Assembly (NCBI GenBank): GCA_024233135.1
Contig: JACKPZ010000044.1
Coordinates: 1 to 20,860, forward strand
Source: Akkermansiaceae bacterium
Lineage (GTDB): Bacteria > Verrucomicrobiota > Verrucomicrobiia > Verrucomicrobiales > Akkermansiaceae
Reading direction: 5' to 3'
DNA length: 20,860 nt
The notes beneath the pieces are model-generated. The model worked only from the letters and a program-made list of their open reading frames with translations. It did no database searches and had not been told where the DNA came from. Shown here in pieces: positions 1 to 8,800 of this stretch (the first letter of the stretch is position 1; each line of letters opens with the position of its first letter). Made by a program: the position numbers and the translations under genes.

Positions 1-3000
1 CGACAATCTGCTCGGAAAGAGTCTGCAACTCGTCGTCGGACAAACTGCGGAACGCATTCCACATTTCATCCTGATTCGCGCTTCCGATGGCAGTGGTTCC
101 CGGCATGGCGGGAGTCACCGAGCGGGAGAGCGGATGGGTGCCGCTGGAAGGCCCGCCTGACAAGGAAGGGCGGTTCATGTCCCGCATCGCCCCGAGCAGC
201 GCCTTCCATGCCTGCACCGATGTGCTGTTGACATTGAACGCGCCGTCGATGGCAAGGAACTCAGCGACATGGCGGAACAAGCGATCCGGCGAGGAGGCCA
301 TCTCGTTGCGGAGTTCCTCGCGGCTCCAACGTTGCGAATCGTCGTTGAAGACGTAGCGGCCGACCGGAAGCGGTTTCTCCAGATCCCACGTGGGCCGGCC
401 GTTGCTGAACGGAATGGACGAAATCATGTAGCGATCCCAAAGAGCCTCGTTGGCTTCGAAACAGAGGTCATACACGAGCACCTCGTTGTTGTGACCAGAA
501 GCGCCGGAACCCGTTTGAATGAGCGGTTCGAACTGCCAATCCTTGGTGCCCTTCCAACGGTTCGGATCGGTGACCTTGTTCTTAATCGCCGTGGCATCAA
601 TATCCGCGTTCATCGTTGGTTGGCTGTGGCCGATGACCAGCGATGGATGCCACGGAAAATAGGACATCTGCGCGTGCTGGAGCTGACCGAGAGAAACCAC
701 GCCGGTTTCCCTGCGCGGAATATCGAAGAGTGTGCAGCGCGTAGGAAACGAATCGTCAGGAGCGGCGAACGGCGAAGGCGGATAGAAACTCGAAAGCGTC
801 TGTGGATCCGTCGGTTGGCGGAAATAAATGTGGCTGTCACTGCCGGGGAACTGCCAGCCGCTGTTGAAGGGAATGTTCACCCAGCTTCCGTGATGGAGAA
901 TGCCGCCGCGCAGGTTGGTCGACGCCACCCACGGCACCGTGTAGCGGGCTTGAGGAACCTTTCCTCCGGTGGCGACCTGCTCGGCCTGGTCGTCGATCCA
1001 TCCCATGCGGATTCCGCGGCGCCAGAGGCGCGGGGGACGGCGGTTGTCGAGAGAACCGATGCCGACGGCGCCCGGGCGGAACTCCCGGAACGGGGTTCCA
1101 TTGTTGGACGGATGATCGTTCCGCTCGGCACCATACCACTTGTGGTATCGGTTGAGACCCCAGTTCTGACAGAGGAAATGGCCGATACGCGGGAACCGGT
1201 CGCCGTCTTGGGTCACAAGACTGAAGTCGATCTTACCACCTGAGGTTCCTTTTGTCTGGCAGACGATGAACTCGTCCCCAGAACCACTGTCGTTGCAATA
1301 GAAGCTGTTGGTATCGCCCGAGAATCCATAGGGCTCGTATTGGTTGGAAGTCGTCTCCGCGGGCAACCTCACCGTACTATCCCAATAGAAGTTCTCGATT
1401 CCTGGGATCTGCTCGGACGTGAGCACGTTGGCGGAGAAATTCACGGGATCGAATTCAGCTGCTTTGCCGAACAGACTTCCTCCCGCGGAGTCTCCGACCG
1501 AAGGGGTGAAAATCTTGGTTTCGCCCGGTTCCAGGGTCGTCGTTTCCGTCACAAACCCAAGGAATCCACCACTCGGTTTCCCACAAACATCATCGAAGTA
1601 GAAGCGACTGCCCCGGCTATCGACCTTCGCCCCGCGTGCCCGAAAACTGCCATACAACGGATGCCGCAGCATCACCACATATTGGGTCGTGGTGAGAGTC
1701 ACGTTGAACGGGTTCCACAGGATGAGACGCGGAAAGATATGTCCACGAACATATTCTTCCGAAGTCCCGGCTTTCGTGTACGGCGAGAAGTCCCATCCGA
1801 GGGAGGCCTCGATCACCACCGGCTCGATGGCAGGCTTCGAGACGTTGACCAGATCGGCGACGGGTCCCGGCGCAGACTTGGACATGGAAAGAAATCGGGT
1901 CACCGGAGGCCGCGGCTGCATGGATGCGGCACCGGAGGCGACACTCAGTTCGTCCGCGAGGTCGGCCCAGCCCTTGAGGATCCCGAAGCGCGGGCTGGTC
2001 TTCATGTGGTGCTCGCCAGGGATGATGGGATCGGACTCGCGGATGCCCGCCAAACCTTCTGCATCCGCAATGTCGCCGCGGGCGAAGAAGGTGGAAAGGT
2101 CGCGCTTGAGACCGCTGTTCTTGACATCGACGAACAAGCCACGAGCGTTGGTGGTCAGGTGGTGGCCGAGGGCGCCCGGGTTGTCGATGAATTGCTTGGC
2201 GCCGCCGAGCGGAAGAAGGCTGCTGGTAGCCAAGGTGGCGACCGACTCGACCTGATCCGCGGACAGGTCGGCATGACCTTTGAGCGGAGTTCCGCCGTCG
2301 GCCTCGAAGGTTTCGAAATCGTAGTCCTGAGCGGCGACGAGAGACATCGCCGGCGCTTGTTTTTCATTCCGATCCGGAAGCGAAACGAGTGCCTTTTGGT
2401 TTTCGTCGCTGACCCACCAGCCAATGCGCCCCTTCTCTTCGTCGAACTCGATGGTGGGGACTCGCACCTGATCGGCCTCGTCGGGAGCTTTGACGAGGGA
2501 CACCCACGAATCATCCGCCGAAGCGTTAGGTCCGGTCTTCGGATCCATGCGGCTGACAAGCCATTCGAAGGGATCGGGAGCGACGATCCGTCGTCCGCGC
2601 TGCACCCGGCTGTCGGTCAGGTAGCGGCTGTCGGCGTGGTGATCGACCATGGGTTTGCCGGGATTGCCTCCGGCGAGATCCTCATCCGTCCGAGTCTTCC
2701 AAACAGCCGTCCAATGAGGATTGGGGGTCCGCTCGTTGACGAGTCCGGCGTTGGCAGTTACGCGGGTGTCGGGGCCAGCCGTTTTCTGGAGTTGGCCGAT
2801 GGCCATCATGAGAGCGAGCTTGGCGTTGGCGCGTGCTTCCGCGGTGGCGGAGGCGCTGGAGGCGGTTCTCAGGGAAATCGTGGCCAGACTCAGCAGGCCG
2901 ACGGAAAGAAGCGCGAGGAGGATCATCAGGGACAGGGTGACCACAAGGGCGAAGCCCGAAGGTCGAGCCGCCGGGGGCCTCAAGCCACGACGACGCCGGA

Positions 3001-3023
3001 AAAGCAGCGGAATTAATTTCATA
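1..3023 (-). CDS. Verru_Chthon cassette protein A-like protein, partial (C-terminus beyond left edge)
   Basis: One uninterrupted minus-strand reading frame runs from an ATG at 3023 to the left edge (about 1007 codons) without meeting a stop. The first residues are MKLIPLLFRRRRGLRPPAAR, then S-G and a hydrophobic segment (about residues 24-47, FALVVTLSLMILLALLSVGL). A Ser/Ala-rich stretch and the signature ARANAKLALMMAIGQLQK at about 58-75 come next. This layout is that of the large 'A' protein of the Verru_Chthon cassette, a set of pilin-like secreted proteins found in Verrucomicrobia. The G-F junction before the hydrophobic segment resembles a prepilin peptidase site, but the usual Glu at +5 is missing, as in GspK/PilX-type minor pilins. 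The rest is a long, non-repetitive, presumably extracytoplasmic region. The molecular role is unknown. Cassette partners B, C and D are not in the window and may lie further left. Family assignment is from recalled motifs; the frame itself was translated directly. Confidence 0.85.
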
Positions 3024-3121
3024 ACAAACAAAAGGAACGAAGGCTTGAACCAAAAAACGAATACAAAGTCAATACGAAATGAAGCAAAAGTTTCGCAACA
3101 ACGGTACCAAATGGCAACCGG
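3024..3121 (-). promoter_or_regulatory. AT-rich leader, probable promoter region of the Verru_Chthon A gene
   Basis: The gap between the DUF3472-type gene and the cassette A gene is markedly A/T-rich compared with the GC-rich coding sequence on either side. It lies downstream of an intrinsic terminator on the same strand, so the cassette gene probably needs its own promoter here. A TTGACT hexamer on the minus strand is a possible -35 element, but no convincing -10 sits 16-18 bp further on, so exact elements cannot be named. There is no Shine-Dalgarno sequence before the ATG at 3023. Confidence 0.35.
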
Positions 3122-3155
3122 GAAAAAGCAAAAACCGGGCCGAACTCAGCCGGTT
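3122..3155 (-). terminator. Intrinsic terminator overlapping the end of the DUF3472-type gene
   Basis: On the minus strand the arms AACCGG (3155-3150) and CCGGTT (3138-3133) form a 6-bp stem with an 11-nt loop. A T-rich tail, TTTTTGCTTTTT, follows immediately. The left arm lies in the last codons of the preceding gene and the loop contains its TGA stop (3148-3146). The stem is short, but the tail is convincing. Confidence 0.6.
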
Positions 3156-4972
3156 GTCAGGATTCCCGTATGAAAATTCCAACTCTTGCCGTGGTCATGC
3201 TCGACGAAAACCCGGAAGAAGTAGCGGGTTTCCGGCTGCAAATCCTTGAGTTGAATCCGGTTGGAGCCGACGCGGACGGCGGATGGGGTGGAATGATGGC
3301 TCCACGTCCGGGAGGGTGAAAACATTTCGCGGAGCGCGGCCGAGCCGTTCTTGATCTCCTGCGCGGGATATGTGAGTCCATCCACCTTTCCGTAGTAGAC
3401 GATCGCCCGCGCGTTCGGGCCCAGCTTGGTGAAACGGCAGTCGAGGGTGGCCGTGTTGGGAGAGACATCGACCACTTCGACGGCGCCGAAGCCGACGGGC
3501 GTCTCGAAGAGCTGGGCGATTTTTCCATCGGAGAGATAGTCCGGGGCCGGCGGCAGCCCGGTGGCGCCGGTGATCGGATCCGAGGCCGCACCGCCATCCA
3601 GGTATTGTTCGATTCCGCCGGTCGCCATGGCGAACCAGCCGGGTTCTTCAAGAATTGGATAGGAACGCTGCGACCTGACGTCCGCGATGCTCTCGGAGCC
3701 TGCGGAAGCGGAAGACTTTCTCCGCCGGGGCTCCTGCATCACGGCGGGATGGGCCTTGCGATCGCGGTCGATGAACCAGCCACGGCGCTTGATGAGACGG
3801 ACGAGATCGCCGCTCCGCTGGCGCGCCGGCGGGCCGGGCACTTCGCAGAACGAGCCGGTGCTGCGCAGCAGGCCGCGGCTGGCGTCCGGCGCGCGTCCCC
3901 GTTTCGGCGGCTGCCGGCCCGCCGCGAACAAGACCCAACGGCCCGAGGCTTCATCGTAGAAATACCCATAGTAGGTGACGAGCCCGTCTTCATAGCTGCA
4001 GCGCATGGCTTGGATCGTCCGCTCCGCACCGTCCGGGTAGGCCACGGCGTCGCGGAGTTTCACACCGGTGCCTTCGTGGGAAAACCAACTGAAACTGGCG
4101 TCCTTGAGACCGGTGGCGAGGATGCGCGGCATCTTTTCCACCGGTGGTGCATGATCCGCGCCACGGCTGGCGAGCCACATCGAGAAGTTGAAGCCGGCGC
4201 CCGGCGGAACCCGACCGTCGGAGTCGAACGACGTCCCGTAGTAGCCGAAGGGCGTCGTGAGGGGCGAGTAGCTCGAGGTTTCCGACACGGACCGGGTTTC
4301 AAACACCCAGAGGTCCGGGGCAGCGCACTCGGGAGGCGCGTCGAAGCGCTGGTGGACGGCAGCCGGCCGCCAGCGGTCGCGCAGCAAGCTCGCGCCGGAG
4401 ATCGCGGGACCATCGAGGCGGATGAAATGGATCGTCGTGCCGGGAGGCGGAGCGTGTTCCGAGCAATCGACCGTAAACGTGATCCGGCCGGGTTGCTTCA
4501 CCACGAAGTCCAAGACCTGCTTCTGTGCGTCGGCCGGTTCGGAAGCGTTCGCCACAAAGGTTTTCGTCTCGTTTCCGAATCGAACCGTCCAACGAGTCCC
4601 CTCCTCTTCCTTCGGAACGTTCAGATGAATCGCCGCACGAACCCTCCCCTTTTTCGGAACCCACAGGTGCCAGCGGGCGGTGCCGGTTCCCTTCGACGCC
4701 TTGAGATGGCCGAACGAGGCGCTGATGAGCCCCTTGTCGCCGGGCAGCACCGGACCTTGATCGCCCGCTTGGAAACAGGAATCGAAAAAGCCGTTGGTGG
4801 CGGTGAGGTCGATCGTGCCGTTCTGCGCCGGTTGGGCGATGTAGCGCACGTTTTCCGCTCCACCCGGCGCTGGATCCGGCCGCAGGACCCGCGGCGCATC
4901 CAGAAGCAAGGGCTCGGCAGCGGCGCCGGCGAGCACCGGGAGAAACACGAGGATCGCAGTTCGTGGAAACAT
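3146..4972 (-). CDS. Secreted DUF3472-type protein with C-terminal fibronectin type III domain
   Basis: A 608-residue exported protein of unknown role. I chose the ATG at 4972 over an in-frame TTG one codon upstream; it gives MFPRTAILVFLPVLAGAAAE, a clear signal peptide. Residues about 20-190 look like a beta-rich domain of the DUF5077 kind that usually precedes DUF3472. Residues about 230-430 contain features recalled for DUF3472: GFNFSMWLASRG near 260, FSHEGTG near 298, the YYGYFYDEASGRWVLFA segment, and RRGWFIDRD near 395. From about 496 to the end is a fibronectin-III-like domain, ending in the typical LKDLQPETRYFFRVFVEHDHG strand pair. The gene lies 39 bp after the PEP-CTERM-like gene and is probably co-transcribed with it; an intrinsic terminator begins at its stop codon. 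A role in binding or processing extracellular polysaccharide is only a guess. A basic, low-complexity stretch around residues 400-420 is unusual and may be a linker. Confidence 0.8.
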   Translation of the reverse strand: MFPRTAILVFLPVLAGAAAEPLLLDAPRVLRPDPAPGGAENVRYIAQPAQNGTIDLTATNGFFDSCFQAGDQGPVLPGDKGLISASFGHLKASKGTGTARWHLWVPKKGRVRAAIHLNVPKEEEGTRWTVRFGNETKTFVANASEPADAQKQVLDFVVKQPGRITFTVDCSEHAPPPGTTIHFIRLDGPAISGASLLRDRWRPAAVHQRFDAPPECAAPDLWVFETRSVSETSSYSPLTTPFGYYGTSFDSDGRVPPGAGFNFSMWLASRGADHAPPVEKMPRILATGLKDASFSWFSHEGTGVKLRDAVAYPDGAERTIQAMRCSYEDGLVTYYGYFYDEASGRWVLFAAGRQPPKRGRAPDASRGLLRSTGSFCEVPGPPARQRSGDLVRLIKRRGWFIDRDRKAHPAVMQEPRRRKSSASAGSESIADVRSQRSYPILEEPGWFAMATGGIEQYLDGGAASDPITGATGLPPAPDYLSDGKIAQLFETPVGFGAVEVVDVSPNTATLDCRFTKLGPNARAIVYYGKVDGLTYPAQEIKNGSAALREMFSPSRTWSHHSTPSAVRVGSNRIQLKDLQPETRYFFRVFVEHDHGKSWNFHTGILTTG

Positions 4973-5011
4973 CAATGGGTGGAGCGTGAAGAAGATCGCC
5001 GTCAGGTCGAT

Positions 5012-5755
5012 TCAACGTCTGCGGCGGAGTAATCCGAAGAGCCCCAGACTGCCAAGAAAAGCGCTTCCAACCTCGGGAACCAGAACCACGGCATTGACCT
5101 CGATATTTCCGACGGCGACGCCCCGCTGGCTCACGTTGCCGTTTGTCGAACCCGTGGAGACCGGGTCGAGTAGGAAGGAGACCGAAGTTTGCGTGCCGAT
5201 CGCGGTCAGATCCCAGGAAACCGCCGTTGCCGCGGACTCACCTCCGCTTCCACCGATCGAAGCGCCGGTCTTGGCTCCCAGAGAGGTCCAAGAAGTTCCG
5301 CCGTCCAGGCTGAAATAGAGCGTCCAGTCGGCGGAAACCGTACCGCCAAGACCAGTTCCCTCGGCGAAGGTGTCCGCGGTCGCCACCTGACCATCGAAGT
5401 CCAGCGAGTTGCCGGACGACGCGCTGACGGTGAAGGTGGACCAGGTCGACTCCCCGATCGTGCCCGTGGGAATCCCGGCATCACTCTCCCGATTCGAACT
5501 GAACTGGATCGTGGGAGTGGATCCAAAGTCATTGGTCTTGCGATTCGTAGACGATTGATTCGTGGCGCTTAGCGCTCCGAGACCTGTCGCTTGATCGGTC
5601 AGAGCCGTTGTCGTCCAACCTGTCTGCGCGGAGGCATCGGTGGAAATCACTGCGACGTCCGCGGCATGGGTGAAGGAATTGAATCGGGCGACCACGGTGG
5701 CCGAAGCGGGTAAGGTGGCGGCAGCCAATGTGATGATGGTTTGCGCGATTTTCAT
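5012..5755 (-). CDS. PEP-CTERM-like anchored surface protein
   Basis: A 247-residue exported protein. The ATG at 5755 gives MKIAQTIITLAAATLPASAT, a signal peptide ending about residue 20. The body (about 21-222) is Ser/Thr/Gly-rich and beta-rich, with no Cys. The last 25 residues have the PEP-CTERM layout: a VPE motif, a short hydrophobic segment (SAFLGSLGLFGLL) and a terminal RRRR. The usual second proline of VPEP is replaced by Val. Such tails are recognised by exosortase-type enzymes, so the protein is expected in the outer envelope or extracellular matrix; no exosortase gene is in the window. The body is clearly related to a segment of the neighbouring large exoprotein: both carry NRESDA, an ESTW...F.VS motif, a GGT.W strand and a STNG...QRGV segment in the same order. 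It lies 45 bp after that gene and 39 bp before the DUF3472-type gene, which suggests one operon. Confidence 0.8.
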   Translation of the reverse strand: MKIAQTIITLAAATLPASATVVARFNSFTHAADVAVISTDASAQTGWTTTALTDQATGLGALSATNQSSTNRKTNDFGSTPTIQFSSNRESDAGIPTGTIGESTWSTFTVSASSGNSLDFDGQVATADTFAEGTGLGGTVSADWTLYFSLDGGTSWTSLGAKTGASIGGSGGESAATAVSWDLTAIGTQTSVSFLLDPVSTGSTNGNVSQRGVAVGNIEVNAVVLVPEVGSAFLGSLGLFGLLRRRR

Positions 5756-5800
5756 GATGGATCGATGGAATACAACGGAACGTCCGAAACGATCGGAACT

Positions 5801-8800
5801 TCAGGGAATCCGGACCACGACAAGACGGGCGAAGACAGCGGTTTGCCCGGTCGGAAGGGTGTAGGAGATCGTTGTCGCGTTGTTGACATCCGGCGTGACG
5901 GTTTCCCACGGATCGCTGATTCCGAGGTCATCGGAAACTTCGATCGCGAAGGTGACATCGCCGCTTGCAACGGCTTCCGAGCCTTTGGCGAAACTCAGCA
6001 CACCGCTTGCCAACGTGCCGGGCGAGCCTTCGGAAACCAGAGGGCTGAGACCGAGGGCGTATTCCACCAGCGCGGAGATGCCGTCGAAGTCCGTGCCATC
6101 GTATTGCGGGTCATTCGGGATGCCGAGATTCGACGCCCAATCGGCGAATCCACCACCCGGCGGGTTCACCGCGGCGGCGGTGAGCACGAGGTTGTCGAAT
6201 CCGACGCCGCGCTGGGTGGCGACACCGTTCGTGGAACTCGTCGCGACGGGATCAAGTGCGAATTGGATTTCGCTGGAAACTGTGCCCAATGAGGAGAGGT
6301 CCCACGTGATCGGCGTGGCGGCGGACAATCCGCTGGTGGACGATGCTCCGGGGAATCCCGCGATCAGACTCCATGTGGTTCCACCGTTCGTCGAGTAGTA
6401 GAGCGACCAGTTGGCGGACGCCCCGCCGATCGAGGTGGTCGCGTAGGTGTCGATCGACAAACTGCCGCCATCGAAATCGATCGACCCGCCGGACTCGGGC
6501 GACACGCTGAACAAGGTCCACGTGCTCTCATCGCTGCCTCCGGGGGTCACCGGTGTCTGGGCATCGCTTTCACGATTGCAGCTGAACAGCAGGAGGTTTC
6601 CAGTGGGGCCGGTCAGAACCTCACGGTTTCCTCCCGCCTGGTTGCTCGCGCTGAGGGCCCCGGTTCCGGTCGCTTGGTCCAACAGGTCCGAAGTGGTCCA
6701 TGGAGTGCCCGCGGATGCGTCGATGTCCACGGATGCGACGTCATCCACCACATGGGAACCGTCGAAGTCATAGCGGGCGACAATGACACCGCCGACGAGC
6801 GACTCGCGGACGTATCCGACGAGGCTCACGGTTGGCGTGGCGCCGTTGGAGTCGTTCGAAACGATGCTCAATTCGGCGAAGAATTGTCCTTCGGAGACAC
6901 CGGGATCGAAGCTGACCACGATGTCGCCGGTCGCGCCGGGAGCGATCGGTCCCGGCACGCTGACAATGCCGAATTCCGACGCGTTCGTACCCGTGATGGC
7001 GGTGAGCCCGGCATCGACCACAAGATCATTCGCCTCGCCCGCGTTTGTCACGGTGACGCTGAGCGTTTGCTGGCCGGGCGAGGGATCGAAGTCCCCGAAG
7101 TCGAGGCTGCCGGTTGCGACCGAGATTTCCGGATCGAGCACCTCGATGCTGATGGCAACGGTGGCGGGCGAAGCCGGGTCGTTGGAGGTGATCACGAAGT
7201 TGGTCGTGTACGTTCCCGGACCGACCGGGGTGAAATCAAAATCGACAAAGCCGCTGCCACCGCTGGCCGCGAGCGGGGTGTCGAAGGTGATGTTGGTGAA
7301 CGCGGAGGCCTCACCCGAGCCGTCGGTGGCCACGCTTGAAATGTCGAGTTGGGCCAGTCCGGCATTGCTGATGGCGAAGGAATAGGATTCGGGCAGTCCT
7401 TCGTTGCTGAAGCTCTCGCCTGCGTTGACCACGAGGGCCGGCGTGCTGGCGATCGACTCGGTGCCACCGAGGGTGATGCGATCGAGATAGCCGCCGGCCT
7501 GACCGACGGTACCGTTGGTCGCCCCGGTGGTCTGGGGCATCACGGAGAATGTGACCGGGGCCGAGAAGCTACCCAAGCTGCGGACATCAAACGTGACAAA
7601 GGCCTTGTCCTCTCCGACTCCCGGAATCGATGCACCGGCAACCGGGCCGAGCACGAACGGCGAAACACCATCATCGACCGCCAATGCGACGCCATACGTA
7701 GTGGCCCCGGAGAGGGTCGAGAACGCACCGATCTCCACCGTCAGCCAACCGTCGACGGAGAGATCGACCGTTGCACCGGGAGCCGGGGTCAGGGTGAAGG
7801 CGAGGGCTTCGGTCGGACTCACGGTCGTCAGATCGAGACCGTTGTTCGGGGCCTCGCGACGGGACCAGGGAAAGGCACTGCCGTCGATGAGCCCCCCGGT
7901 CTTGTGGCCGCCGAACTCCGTGCGGGCGCCCAGATCGGTTTCCACCAGAACGGCGGCTGTCGATCCGGCCGCGGCGTCGGTGCTGGCCAGGCTGAGCCCG
8001 GAGCCGTCGCCCATCGGGTAGTCCGCAACCAAGTTCGTGGAAACGGCGGTGGTCGCCACGAGGGCGACTTCCGGCATGTTTCCATCGTAGTCGTTCGAAT
8101 CGATGCTGATGCTGCCGGAATAGCCGCCCGGCCGGGTGCCTGGATCGAAGGTGACCTCAATCGTTTCGCTGCCACCGGGAGCGATTGTGAAGGGAGGGGT
8201 CTGCCCGCCGGTGATCGTGAATTCGGAATCACCGCTCAACGTGATGTCAAAGATATCGAGATCCTCGCTTCCGCCTTCGTTGAGGATATCGAAGGTTTGG
8301 ATCTGGGGCCCCGGATTGTTGGCGAGTGAGCCGAAGTCGACCGTATCGGTGCTGACTCCAACAATCGGGTCGACCACGTCGATCTCGATGTCGATGACGA
8401 ACGGATCGCCATCGACCGTGTCGTTGGTGGAGGCACTCAGCGTGAAGGTGTAGAGGCCGGTACCATCGGTGGCGTCGAAGTCGAAGGTGATGTCACCGGA
8501 ACCGCCGGTGGCGATGCTGGCGGGAAACTGGATGTTGGATACGTAGGACGGATCGCTTCCTCCCGCGGTGACGCTGCTGATGGTGAGAGGCTGGGTGAGC
8601 CCCGCGTTCGAGAGGGAGACGCTGTGGCTGGCAAGCCCGCCGGTCTGGGTGAACTGATAGAAGTCGGAACCCTGGACCCACGGGTCCGGATTCGACAGGG
8701 ACGTGACAACTATGTCGTCGATACCGTTGGTCGTCGTCGCGCCGTTGTATCCGGCGAGGCTGATGCCGTCGAAGGTGAAGCTACCGGCGAAGGTGTGGGC

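Noticed and set aside
269..3016. Two long plus-strand open frames (269-1243 and 1340-3016)
   Set aside because: Both lie antisense to the continuous cassette A frame, have Arg-rich compositions with no recognisable domain, and reflect low stop frequency in GC-rich DNA.
3605..5032. Plus-strand open frame of 475 codons
   Set aside because: It is antisense to the DUF3472-type gene, whose product has a signal peptide and coherent domains; the plus-strand product does not.
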